From contig JAUCBJ010002802.1 in the NCBI GenBank assembly GCA_032718475.1, positions 1 to 43,397 of the forward strand: a stretch of DNA of 43,397 nt, read 5' to 3'. Shown here piece by piece: positions 10,997 to 21,502 of the stretch. Source of the DNA: Nemertoderma westbladi. Its lineage: Eukaryota > Xenacoelomorpha > Nemertodermatida > Nemertodermatidae. Position numbers and translations under genes: made by a program. Every line of letters begins with the position of its first letter. The stretch's first letter is position 1. Below the pieces are notes generated by a model, which was given only the letters and a program-made list of their open reading frames with translations, made no database searches and was not told where the DNA came from.

Positions 10997-13383
10997 ATGA
11001 CTGAGTTATGGTGGCCCTGAACCGCCACTGCAAGAAAAAAAATAAATCTAAAGCAAAACAACTTGTCCAAACGAGATGTGGTATACAACAACTCGTCTGG
11101 ACGAGATGTTGTATGTAAACAAACTCGTCCGGACGAGATGTTGTAGCAAGAACTCGTCCGGACAAGTTGTTGTAGCAACATCAACAACTCGTCTGGACAA
11201 GATGTTGTAGCAACAACTCGTCCGGACGAGATGTTGTAGCAACAACTCGTCCAGACGAGATGTTGTAGCAACAACTCGTCCGGACAAGATGTTGTAGCAA
11301 CAACTCGTCCGGACAAGATGTTGTAGCAACAACTCGTCCGGACAAGATGTTGTAGCAACAACTCGTCCGGACGAGTTGTTGCTACAACAACTCGTCCGGA
11401 CGAGATGTACAATAGTATGTAAATATATGTTTATACTGTATAATAATGGGTAATTGTTTATACTGGGTAATTTATGAGTGGAGGCCTATTGTAGGTTGTC
11501 ATCTTATTACCATCTTATAAAACATCTGGTCCGGACGAGTTGTTGTTACAACATCTCGTCCGGACGAGTTGTTGTTACAACATCTCGTCTGGACGAGTTG
11601 TTGCTAAAACATCTCTTCCGGACGAGTTGTTCACATACAACATCTCGTCCGGACGAGTTGTTCACATACAACATCTCGTCCGGACGAGTTATTAACATAC
11701 AACATCTCGTCCGGACGAGTTGTTCACATACAAAATCTCGTCCGGACGAGTTTTTGTACACCACATCTCGTCTGGAAAAGTTGTTTTACTTTAGATAATT
11801 TTTTTTTCTTGCGGTGGCGGTTCAGGGCCACCATACTGAGTTGATAGAAGATGATCTTGGTATCAGGGAGCGATATACTTTACCGTTGCAAGCGTTTGTG
11901 GATAGCTTGATACGCGGCGACGCTAGTCCAACTACTACGGAGGACGATGGTCGTTATATCGAACCGCCGATGTCCCAGGAGCAACTTACGCGTGAATTGG
12001 ACTATAGAAAATTCACCGCTCGCTATACGCATCGTAATGGTACGTGTATGGACTTCTTAACTACTGGCCATCCTATCGATTTACACGATACGGACTATGT
12101 TGACACCAAAAGGGAAATGGTACTATTTAAATATCCTACCCAGCGGAGTCGGAACGATAAACTGAAAATCGAATGCGAAAATCCTATTCGAAATCGACTC
12201 GAAAGAGAAGACGTTAAAGAACCTGATAAACGTGGTAACTCCAACGTATATTTGGAATTCTTGAGAGAAACATTGTAAAACCGAATAAATATCACCCTCG
12301 TTTCCCCTACAAGACGTGCGTCTTTGGTATTATTGCGATGAATGCCCAAGACCCAACAAACAAACGGAAAGACATAAACATCCATGGAGACATTGCTTTA
12401 AACGCGGTTTTACTCACTATATTTACGGGAGTTTCGAGCGAAACTTGTTCGATGTATCACCTACGCTCGCTCGATTCAAACGATCCTTAAATAAACCTAT
12501 GATCAGAGTTCCGGAATACTCAGTCAGACCTCCTCATTCCCTAGTTAGACCTCAGACTCTTGATCCTAATAGTATCACGGATCCCCCTGAACTGTACTCA
12601 CTGTTCAAAGATCTAGTGTTACCCGAACAGTTAGTCGGTGGCACTCCGGTTGTGGGCTCCCTAAATATTCGCCCATCTTACCTAGTCGGATTGGGACGCG
12701 GACATCTAATATCGCCATTCAACCGTATCATCGTCCCGGTTTAACCCGATACAACCTGTCACCGAGGCAGAGGAGAGAGCTGTACGAAATGCGTTGGACA
12801 CTATTCGTCAAAAGATCGGAAAAGGAACCTACAATTGTTTAGAGAAACGTAAATTGTAGCAGCAAGTCCAAGTGGTAAACGAATTAGCTTTATATCAGTT
12901 CGATCGGGAAATCCAGAATCTCTAAGAAGATATCGAACTTGGACGACCCTACACTCTAAACGAGTTTTAGACGAATGCTTCCAATGACAAGCGGAGGAAA
13001 ATCAGCTCGAGGAGAAGCATATCGATTTCGACAGAGCCCGAGAACTCGAGTTGGAAAGAATCATCAAACCGAGGAAATTTCTCACTACATACGGTCCACC
13101 TACCGCTATCGTTCAGACGACTCGTCAGGGACCAGTAGGAGCTGCTGTCCTAAGACGCGCTCTAAAGGCCGTTAGACCTCGCTCCACTGAAGTTGATATC
13201 GATCAACCAGGTACCTCGACCGGCGGATACACCGACCGTAATCCTAAACCTTCTGATGCAATTGTATTGCACCCTTCACCCAGGAGTTATAGCCCTCCTA
13301 GTAAAGTGGCTCGCCCCAAAGAGAAAAGGTCTCTTGCTAGCCTCAAAAAACTGCGTAAACGCCGTCCTCGCAAGAAAGACTAA
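10997..13383 (+). pseudogene. Unidentified gag-like or virus-like ORF, interrupted and decayed
   Basis: ATG at 10997-10999 is followed by an 8-bp target duplication and a foldback transposon. The reading frame resumes after it at 11835 in the same phase and runs to 12278. The N-terminal part is acidic (TELIEDDLGIRERYTLPLQ). After a frame change, 12316-12744 carries YYCDECPRPNKQTERHKHPW, with one Cys pair and His residues. More frame changes and in-frame stops (about 12860-12970) follow. The last open part, 13051-13383, ends in a very basic tail (KKLRKRRPRKKD). A basic C-terminus and single long ORF suit a capsid or nucleocapsid-like protein, but no family was recognised. It could also be a host gene remnant. 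Confidence 0.5.
11008..11834. mobile_element. Foldback DNA transposon with palindromic subrepeats
   Basis: An 827-bp element. Both ends share ATGGTGGCCCTGAACCGCC as terminal inverted repeats, then AAGAAAAAAAA and AAACAACTT on both arms. Each arm is a tandem array: left 11070-11412 (about 29-bp units), right 11521-11780 (about 31-bp units). Units hold the 14-bp palindrome CTCGTCCGGACGAG or close variants. The arms are inverted relative to each other and separated by about 110 bp. It is flanked by a perfect 8-bp duplication ACTGAGTT (11000-11007 and 11835-11842). No transposase is present, so it is non-autonomous. An 8-bp duplication fits hAT or P-type transposition; the termini do not settle which. 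Confidence 0.92.
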
Positions 13384-13469
13384 CTGTTTAGAGTATTTTT
13401 ATATTTTAGAAACTGTGATTTTTTATATTTTATAGAATTAAATCCCATTTTCTGGGAGCGGTGTAAAGG

Positions 13470-13627
13470 CTTTTGCGGAATTAGCTAGTCATTTTCCCCG
13501 CAAAGTACTCTGTAGGTGTTTTAGCAGACATAAAAAGCCGTTTCCTTACTGTACCGGTGTTTTAGTGGACATAAAAAGCCATTTCTTCTGTATGTGTACT
13601 TTAGCGGACATAACTAGCGATTTTATG
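13470..13627. repeat. Short degenerate ~48-bp tandem repeat
   Basis: Three to four diverged copies centred on TTTTAGCAGACATAAAAAGCC (positions near 13520, 13569 and 13603, with a weaker one near 13472). They begin just after the basic-tailed ORF. TGTAAAGGC at 13462 is preceded by a purine run, so this may be the start of a 3' LTR, but no second copy was found. Confidence 0.6.
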
Positions 13628-14883
13628 TCGCAATACGCCAAAATACTCTTGATACATTTTAGTTCAGATGACGACATCTATCAGCTGATATGTCCACGTG
13701 TAACTTTTTCTTTGTTCTTTGTTCGGTCGACCAATCAGAGCGATTTTCATTTTATTTGTACAGAAACCTCCGGGAAATCGCGCAATGCATTATGGTTTAT
13801 GTTTACCTTTTTTCCTAAGCCTAGAACACCGGCTGTGGAATTATTCTGTGTTTCAGACTTTAGCCAAACATTAGAACGGCTTTGATTATAGAAACGTATA
13901 ACTGTTATTCTATCTACCACTTATCATATCATAACTATACGTACCTTTCACCGCATTATTTTACTGCTATTTACTGTCGGTTATTAATTGTATCAGTTGA
14001 TGGAATATTGTTATATTTGGAGAATATCGATAAATAATCAGAAAACCCCAATCTTCTCGATATACTGAAGGTTAGAGAGACCGGTTACATATAGCAATTG
14101 CGACTTACATTATAGTGGTTTTGGAGTGAATCTAATGCTATTTCATAGGCACTACATGTGTCGGTTGCTGTTCTCCTTATATATGATTAAAATTAGTGAA
14201 GGTCGGCAGATCGGTGTGCAGCATTGTGCGGTAGTGTGCATGAGTGTGATAGATAACAAAGCATCTCCTAAAGAATGCGCTTTATACGTGAATCATTAGC
14301 CATCCCGTTGTGTTTAGTGTAAGTCATAACTCTGTTTACATACTTAGAGCGCCACGTCCTAAAGGAACTGTTGATATTTCCCGAAAGTGAATAATATTTG
14401 TCAGAGATTATATATTAACGATCAATCGAATAATACAGTAGGCCTACACCGCAATAAGGTCAGAGCATCCGAATCCAGTCTCCCGGGTAAATCCAGCGGG
14501 TGAATGGTCGCGCATAGGCTGGCTTCGGCTAATGTAGTGCATCAAATACATCAGCACAATCTGAGAGTGATTCACACATTTCAGGACGTTTAGTATCTGG
14601 TGATTCATTTAAGTAGTCAGTACCCAACTCACTGATGCTTGGGAGGCAGTGTGGTTTCTTCCTGGAGAAGTACTTCTTAAGATCAGCTGATCAGGTGTAT
14701 CAGCTGATCAGCTGGTCAGTGTTCCGGGTGTAGGAAATTCGGCTTTTCCAAGAATAGGATATCTGGTTTATCAGCTTTCACTAGCAAGCCAGATTTCCGT
14801 AAATGGTGATAATTCCACATTTCTCTTACGTAATTCAGCAACCGTTTGAATAGGTCCATATACACATACCGGATCAGTTCTGT
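13628..14883. other. Non-coding stretch
   Basis: No coding region supported. A cluster of overlapping ATCAGCTGATCA palindromes lies at about 14680-14715. The remainder is AT-rich, unremarkable sequence. Confidence 0.5.
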
Positions 14884-14887
14884 ATGG

Positions 14888-15398
14888 ATCCGATTAGAAG
14901 TAGTGATGACACTTTAATAGTAGTTTGCGGCTATAACCATCAATGCATCCGTGAAGGGCGAGTCCATAGTTTTTCAACTCATCCCACCCGTCCACATGGT
15001 GATGTTGAATACAGTTTGGTCCTAATGCGTAATAACTGCGACGTACTGTACTACTTTGTTCCCAATGCGATCGGCAACAAGTTGCCGATTTAACATTTTT
15101 TGTATGAGTGCTACTACTGTAATTCTTCACGTGCAAATAAACCGTACTTTCGAAGTAGAATCCTCTTCATTTGGCGGTAGCCACACGACGGCTCTCGAGA
15201 AATGGCGTTTATGATCAGGTTAATATTATCAACATCACACCTCTTCTTCAAATTTACGTCAAACAATAGGCGACGGACAGTTCGCGATGAAATCCGAATT
15301 AAATGTCTCTCATTGAGCAATCTACTGATTTCTAAGTGAGTATACCCTAAAGAATAATCCGTTAATGTCTCGTTTAAATGTAGCATACTCATGGTCAT
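14888..15398 (-). pseudogene. Broken integrase-core (rve-like) transposase remnant
   Basis: Minus-strand frame from 15398 gives TDYSLGYTHLEISRLLNERH, ISSRTVRRLLFDVNLKKR and SCGYRQMKRILLRKYGL. This is the helix-turn-helix N-terminal region seen before the integrase core in a widespread animal protein family. After stops at about 15110 a second frame (14894-15060) reads RRSYYALGPNCIQH and DGWDELKNYGLALHGCIDGYSRKLL, the start of the DDE core with its first conserved Asp region. The rest of the core is absent. The catalytic residues are incomplete, so it is inactive. I cannot say which superfamily (Ginger-, IS3EU- or other integrase-like) it belongs to. Confidence 0.75.
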
Positions 15399-15457
15399 TT
15401 CTCACAATGCTATACACAGTTCAGTTCAATCTGTTTACAGTAAAGTAGACATATTCG

Positions 15458-15795
15458 TGGGGTCTTCGCGCAGCATGAAGTGAGCAAAGCCTTTAGCATA
15501 TGGGTACCATTAGCGAGTTGGCTGTCGTTAGTCAGAAGTCTTCAACACAATACTCGTCCTCCTCTTGTGCCACGTTGCGTTAGTTCGTTTTTGACGAAAC
15601 ATCAGATTCTTTCTAAACTTTTGACGGACTACATAGATACCAAGTTTCGTTTAATTTCATCAAGGAATAACCGAGTTATTAGTGATCAAAAATTTACGAC
15701 GACAGACGACGACGACAGACGACGACGACGACAGACAACTCGTTAATGGCACCCATATGCTAAGGCTTCGCTCACTTCGTGGCTCGCCCCACACG
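15458..15795. mobile_element. MITE with ~70-bp terminal inverted repeats
   Basis: 15458-15530 and 15722-15795 are inverted copies sharing blocks GAAGTGAGC, TTAGCATATGGGT, CCATTA and CGAGTTG. The interior has no transposase. A GAC trinucleotide run lies at about 15698-15735 beside the right arm. The outermost bases do not align cleanly and no target duplication could be defined. Confidence 0.75.
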
Positions 15796-15910
15796 ACAGT
15801 TCAAAGGTCAATATGCTGTATGTAGGCTAGGTGAATTCCGCTACCGGTACTTAGCGCGTTCGATCCGATTCGTACGTGCGTTTCTCGACAGTTAAGGCCA
15901 AGTCTGCTTG

Positions 15911-17817
15911 TTGAAAAGAGTAAAATTATTGAAAAAGGTAAAGAGTAAAATTATTAAAAAAGGTAAAGAGTAAAATTATTGAAAAAGGTAAAGAGTAAAA
16001 TTATTTGGAAGGTAAAGAGAAAATGATTGAAAAAGGTAAAGAATAAAATTATTTGGAAGGTAAAGAGTAAAATTATTTGGAAGGTAATGAGTAAAATTAT
16101 TTGGAAGGTAAAGAGAAAATTATTGAAAAAGGTAAAGAATAAAATTATTTGGAAGGTAATGAGTAAAATTATTTGGAAGGTAAAGAGAAAATTATTGAAA
16201 AAGGTAAAGAATAAAATTATTTGGAAGGTAATGAGTAAAATTATTTGGAAGGTAAAGAGAAAATTATTGAAAAAGGTAAAGAGTAAAATTATTGAAAAAG
16301 GTAAAGAGTAAAATTATTGAAAAAGGTAAAGAGTAAAATTATTTGGAAGGTAAAGAGAAAATGATTGAAAAAGGTAAAGAATAAAATTATTTGGAAGGTA
16401 ATGAGTAAAATTATTTGGAAGGTAAAGAGAAAATTATTGAAAAAGGTAAAGAGTAAAATTATTGAAAAAGGTAAAGAGTAAAATTATTGAAAAAGGTAAA
16501 GAATAAAATTATTTGGAAGGTAATGAGTAAAATTATTTGGAAGGTAAAGAGAAAATTATTTGGAAGGTAAAGAGTAAAATTATTTGGAAGGTAAAGAGTA
16601 AAATTATTTAGAAGGTAAAGAGAAAATTATTTGAAAGGTAAAGAGTAAAATTATTTGGAAGGTAAAGAGTAAAATTATTGAAAAAGGTAAAGAGTAAAAT
16701 TATTTGGAAGGTAAAGAGTAAAATATTTGGAAGGTAAAGAGTACAATTATTTGGAAAAGGTAAAGAGTAAAATTATTTGGAAGGTAAAGAGTAAAATTAT
16801 TTGGAAGGTAAAGAGAAAATTATTTGGAAGGTAAAGAGTAAAATTATTTGGAAGGTAAAGAGTAAAATTATTTGGAAGGTAAAGAGTAAAATTATTGAAA
16901 AAGGTAAAGAGTAAAATTATTTGGAAGGTAAAGAGTAAAATATTTGAAAGGTAAAGAGTACAATTATTTGGAAAAGGTAAAGAGTAAAATTATTTGGAAG
17001 GTAAAGAGTAAAATTATTTGGAAGGTAAAGAGAAAATTATTTGGAAGGTAAAGAGTAAAATTATTTGGAAGGTAAAGAGTAAAATATTTGGAAGGTAAAG
17101 AGTACAATTATTTGGAAAAGGTAAAGAGTAAAATTATTTGGAAGGTAAAAGAGTAAAATTATTTGGAAGGTAAAGAGAAAATTATTTGGAAGGTAAAGAG
17201 TAAAATTATTTGGAAGGTAAAGAGTAAAATTATTTGGAAGGTAAAGAGAAAATTATTTGGAAGGTAAAGAGTAAAATTATTTGGAAGGTAAAGAGTAAAA
17301 TTATTTGGAAGGTAAAGAGTAAAATATTTGGAAGGTAAAGAGTAAAATTATTGAAAAAGGTAAAGAGTAAAATTATTTGGAAGGTAAAGAGTAAAATATT
17401 TGGAAGGTAAAGAGTAAAATTATTGAAAAAGGTAAAGAGTAAAATTATTTGGAAGGTAAAGAGTAAAATTATTTGGAAGGTAAAGAGAAAATTATTTGGA
17501 AGGTAAAGAGTAAAATTATTTGGAAGGTAAAGAGTAAAATTATTTGGAAGGTAAAGAGTAAAATATTTGGAAGGTAAAGAGTAAAATTATTGAAAAAGGT
17601 AAAGAGTAAAATTATTTGGAAAAGGTAAAGAGTAAAATTATTTGGAAGGTAAAGAGTAAAATTATTTGGAAGGTAAAGAGTAAAATTATTTGGAAGGTAA
17701 AGAGTAAAATTATTTGGAAGGTAAAGAGAAAATTATTTGGAAGGTAAAGAGTAAAATTATTTGGAAGGTAAAGAGTAAAATTATTTGGAAGGTAAAGAGT
17801 ACAATTATTTGGAAAGT
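15911..17817. repeat. 1.9-kb array of 24-bp units
   Basis: Units begin GGTAAAGAGTAAAATTATT and end TGGAA (24 bp), with variants: TTGAAAAA endings (25 bp), GGTAATGAG, and GAGAAAATT (23 bp). Variants recur in order. Around 16131-16275 a three-unit 72-bp block repeats, and between about 16800 and 17600 longer blocks recur. As 24 is a multiple of three, short runs of one frame stay open (KVKSKIIW), but the 23- and 25-bp units break it. Not a gene. Confidence 0.96.
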
Positions 17818-18023
17818 AAATTATTTAATTAAGGTAAAACGGAAAAGGCTGCAAATCAACACCTTAGATTTTAAAAGTTTTTACGTAGTACTAATGTACA
17901 AATAGCTACCTAATAGTGAAATATTTCCACAGGAAACACTTATCATACTGTACCATATCAGGTCAGCAGGTACCGACCGTACACTGTCTGACTGAGAAGG
18001 CTGCAAGTTACTGTAGGGTTATA
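17818..18023. other. Short non-coding spacer
   Basis: Unremarkable AT-rich sequence. CTGCAAGTTAC at 18001 recurs as a direct copy at 19545, just outside the other end of the inverted-repeat element. Confidence 0.5.
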
Positions 18024-18335
18024 CTTTTCAACGTATGCCGTACGTATCCACGTATCTATAAATTACATTGAGCGATTTCACATACGCGTTTGCATACGCG
18101 TAGACGAATACGGGTGCGGGTCGATTCGCCCCTCAAACTTTTCGCCCCAAGTCGATTCGCCCCACATTTTAGGGACATATGGACCTGGGGCGAATCGACT
18201 TGGACAGTTGACTGATTCGCCCCACCTTCCAAGTCCATTCGCCCCAGAGGATATTATTGAATTATTACTAATATTCTTTTTAGGTACAATGTCACAGTAT
18301 TAGAAAGTGCTGAAATACCATATGATGACCAGAGG

Positions 18336-18549
18336 TTCACCATATCAATTTGTTTCACATGTAATTCAATATGTATGCTTCTAGATTGGAGGTCCCGGGT
18401 TCGAACCCTTGCCGAGCCACAAGAGTTGCCTTTGCCTATGAGAGTTGCAACTGTTACATGTGAGTCACGGGATTCAATATATTGAAGCTTAAAAGGAAAG
18501 TAGACAGAAACAACATTTGCTTGATTCACCGTATCAATTTGTTTCACAT
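18336..18549 (+). mobile_element. tRNA-derived SINE fragment between 25-bp direct repeats
   Basis: GGTTCGAACCC at 18398-18408 matches the RNA polymerase III B box, inside a tRNA-like 3' half (CTAGATTGGAG through GCCGAGCCA). The 5' half with an A box is not recognisable. The piece is bounded by direct copies of a 25-bp sequence ending CAATTTGTTTCACAT (18336-18360 and 18525-18549, one mismatch), consistent with a target duplication. The T-stem is imperfect, so it is not a functional tRNA. Confidence 0.7.
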
Positions 18550-19030
18550 TATAAGCTCCTGAGAAAATATTAAAAAGTATTGGTACAGTAACAAGATTTC
18601 CTAATAATTGCTGTAGTCAAGTAATGTCAGTGTCAGTCGGTTTAGATCAGTACATATAGTGAATTTTATTTTCAGTGAGTGCCGTTCAGCCGTTTTATTT
18701 CTTCAGCGGACTTCGGTCAGTGAGTTGAGCTGTTGCGCAGTGTTGAGTACGATTATAGATAGTATGATTGAGTACGAATATAATTATTTTAATCATTTTA
18801 TATGTGGATATTTTATTATTTAGAAATTAAAATAGCTAATAAATCAATTAAAAATAGGTTAATTAATTAATTAAGTAATTCAAGTACAGTAGTAAAAGAT
18901 ATTAGCCGCAAAGATATACAATTATAAGGAATATACGGAATTATATATACAGTAGGATATATATAGGAATTATAAGGAATTAACGCACTTACAATACTAA
19001 ATTAAAAATATACACCGTCCTGGAATATAG

Positions 19031-19097
19031 TATCGTAATTCTGGTACATGGAACCCCCTACTTTACAAATCTTAATGAGATTGCATGAAATTTGAAA
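19031..19097 (+). repeat. Dispersed repeat, copy 1
   Basis: Shares GGTACATGGAACCCC, TTTACAAATCTTAATGAGAT and TGAAATTTGA with the reverse complement of 42925-43005. It lies inside the TA-flanked transposon. Confidence 0.8.
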
Positions 19098-19817
19098 CAG
19101 AGTTAGTCTGGCCTGCGCGCGCCCAGGTCGACTCGCTCCCACCACCCCCCCCCCCCCCCCCCCACCCTACGCAACGCCACTGCCACTGGGGAATAGTATT
19201 CCAAATCGTACAGTCAGACAGTATCTCTGTGATGTGTTTCCATAATTTTTTCGGCTTTTTAGCATATTAAGCTGTATGTACCGGTCATGGGCTCTGCTAC
19301 TCTGTGTCGAATCTAATTTAACTGAGACCTAAGCGTTTTGCCGGGCTGTAGCGATTCTACTGTAATTTAATTGCTTTTAAAGGCGTTTTGCATGACATTT
19401 CTCTCGTCTGCTCGTACCGGTATCTCATCTGGACCAATCAGCAGGAAACAGTATTCGACTACGCGTATGCATATGCGTATGTGAAATCACTCAATGTAAT
19501 GTATAGATACGTGGATACGTACGGCATACGTTGAAAAGTAAAACCTGCAAGTTACCAGTTACTGCAGTAATGTAGGTAGGTAGGGTATACTGACTGTACT
19601 GTACAGAATCTACTTTCATTCTTAATTACTGAATTAATAGGCCCTCCCTACAGCCGGTGTAAGCACCACCGCCACCGACAGGGTTTTAGTCAGACAGAAA
19701 AGTTAGGCCTATAGGTAACTGGGTAAGGCTGTACCTCTCTGCCTGTAAGGCGTCCATCTTTACGTACCGGTATCATGTGTGTTTGTCTGTTTGTGTGTCG
19801 GTCGGTGTCATGTGTGG

Positions 19818-20420
19818 CCAGGCTGCAAATCACCACTGCAGCACTGAACCGCGCACAACGCTGCAACGCCTGGGCACAATTTTTCAGCCGCGCAATATTG
19901 GACAATACAGCAATAGGCGAATAGGCCTATCAGCCTATACCGCGCATGCAGCGAAAAAAACGCGCACACCACCTGACCACATTTTAACCAAAAAAATCGA
20001 AAAACATACCTGCATACAGGCATACGCGCAGACGCGAGCGAAGCGAGCAAATTAACAATGCAAAATGAAAAAGAAACGCGTGCAAAACTCAAAGTGAGTG
20101 AAATTTAGACATTTGAGCAATCTGACAATGCAAAGAAGCGACTGAGCGAGCGAAATTTTTTGTGGCAAATTATTTTTCTCACTTTGCATGCATGTAAACC
20201 TTTTACACCTCATCCACCTGTCCGCGCACTTCTGCACTTTATGACTTTTTATTTTTTTGCACAGATTACTGCGCACTTTTGTTGTCTTTCACATAATTTC
20301 GCGCACTTTTATTTAAATTCCACGCGCTTTTACCATTTACCGCGCACTATTTGGGTGTATTTCAAATACGCGCACAACGCTGCAACGCGTTGCGATTTTT
20401 GCACTTCATTTGCAGCCTGG
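19818..20420. mobile_element. hAT-like MITE
   Basis: A 603-bp element with perfect 13-bp terminal inverted repeats CCAGGCTGCAAAT. It is flanked by ATGTGTGG (19810-19817) and ATATGTGG (20421-20428), an 8-bp duplication with one mismatch. A 20-bp direct repeat CGCGCACAACGCTGCAACGC lies near each end (19850, 20369). The right half carries at least four GCGCACTT-type motifs (about 20223-20350), possibly subterminal transposase sites. No transposase ORF. The 8-bp duplication and CAG-start suit hAT. Confidence 0.8.
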
Positions 20421-20691
20421 ATATGTGGTGTTTATGTTTAGGCCTATGTCTATCGAGTAAAATATCTCTCACATATGCATGGCTCAATGGGTCATTGCTG
20501 CATGGAACCAAAGAAACTGAATCCAACTCTGCCAACTGTTTAGCTGATTAGATTTTCCACATATCACAATCCACCAACCTGACCTCAACTGAACAAGACC
20601 ATACAGCCATATATCGTACCGATACAGGTATAGGGCCTACAGGTTGTTGTAAGTCGGAACGAATTGACCCACCAGCCTCCCAACGACGACG

Positions 20692-20868
20692 ATGGTTTCT
20701 GCTTTTATCTCTCGGCTTGTTGTTCTCTTTTTGGGAACTTTATACCCTTCCTACGCCTCGTACAAAGCTATACGTTCTCGCGATGTCCGGCAATACATCA
20801 AGTGGATGATGTACTGGATTGTATTCGGACTGTTTACATTGACCGAAGTTACACGCTCTATCTCTTAG
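20692..20868 (+). pseudogene. REEP1-4-like N-terminal fragment (TB2/DP1/HVA22 family)
   Basis: Fifty-eight codons from ATG at 20692. REEP proteins insert as hairpins in the endoplasmic reticulum membrane and shape or tether tubules to microtubules. [40 protein letters not shown] and [10 protein letters not shown] match the REEP1-4 N-terminus almost continuously, including the first hydrophobic segment. After TLTE the match ends abruptly (VTRSIS, stop at 20866), where the family continues with the second membrane segment. Vertebrate REEP genes carry introns within this stretch (from memory), whereas here it is uninterrupted. A weak GT follows TTE-coding DNA, so a real first exon is possible. 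A truncated retrocopy is equally plausible. No later exons were found in the window. Confidence 0.8.
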
Positions 20869-21502
20869 GTCTCATCCACTGTCCTATTGACGAGTTCGCC
20901 ATTACGTGCCATGGGAAATGGGTTGCTTATCAGGAAGCTAGCTGTGACTTTTATCAGTATTTCTGGATTGGGATTCCAGGTTTCGTACTTCGATAATTGT
21001 ATTAACTTTGCCTATCTGTCAAATTGGCCGTAAAAAAGAGATAGTAGCCCATCTGCGTTTCCTTACGGCTTATTCGAGGCTTTAGGGACCAGATTCTTAG
21101 TTTTTTATTGGTGTTATAACAAAAAGTTATATGCTTGGATATAATTTTAGCTACAGTTAGTCAGATTGGATGGCAACAACTTCGCACTAAATTTTTAGCT
21201 ATATAGTCTGATTGATTACCTGCGGCAGTCTAGGGAAAACTAAGAATTCGACCCAAACGGATGTTTATGCCATTGGCTAAGTTGGGAGGAGCAGATCCAA
21301 TGGTGTTCTACATATTGAGCAACTGAAAGCATTGGTAAGGGAGACAATTTCGCACACTTTATCTATTTACTTATTAGTCGCGGTTGAGACTGCGGGAGAT
21401 ACAACAAATAAACGAATAAAACAATGGATGAAGTTAAATAAAATAAAATGTTCGATCATTGTTTACACACACTTTATCTATATAACCATTAATAATATAA
21501 CA
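20869..21502. other. Non-coding stretch
   Basis: No coding region beyond the REEP fragment is supported. ATG-led frames here do not resemble known proteins. Confidence 0.5.

Larger units (their letters stand above)
18024..19538. mobile_element. Non-autonomous inverted-repeat transposon with TA duplication
   Basis: 18024-18111 and 19451-19538 are inverted 88-bp arms, over 90% identical by eye, starting CTTTTCAACGTATGCCG. A TA dinucleotide flanks each end (18022-18023, 19539-19540), as expected for Tc1/mariner-type insertion. The 1515-bp element has no transposase. The interior holds a cluster of TTCGCCCC motifs (18115-18245), a tRNA-like SINE fragment (18336-18549), AT-rich DNA and a C-homopolymer (about 19146-19163). 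Confidence 0.88.

Noticed and set aside
11090-11412. Hammerhead ribozyme-like or CRISPR-like array
   Set aside because: The palindromic units lack the CUGANGA and GAAA core of a hammerhead. Units are contiguous without unique spacers, and the genome is animal.
15698-15735. GAC trinucleotide run as part of a coding poly-Asp tract
   Set aside because: It lies within a MITE, in a frame with no other protein-like content.
18391-18419. Functional tRNA gene
   Set aside because: Only the 3' half is recognisable; no D arm, A box or matching acceptor strand.
18254-18547. Minus-strand 97-codon ORF containing SARVRTRDLQS
   Set aside because: This is the antisense of the tRNA-like B box region, a common SINE-derived false ORF.
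20664-20996. 110-codon ORF
   Set aside because: It is an out-of-frame shadow of the REEP-like frame, which starts at 20692.
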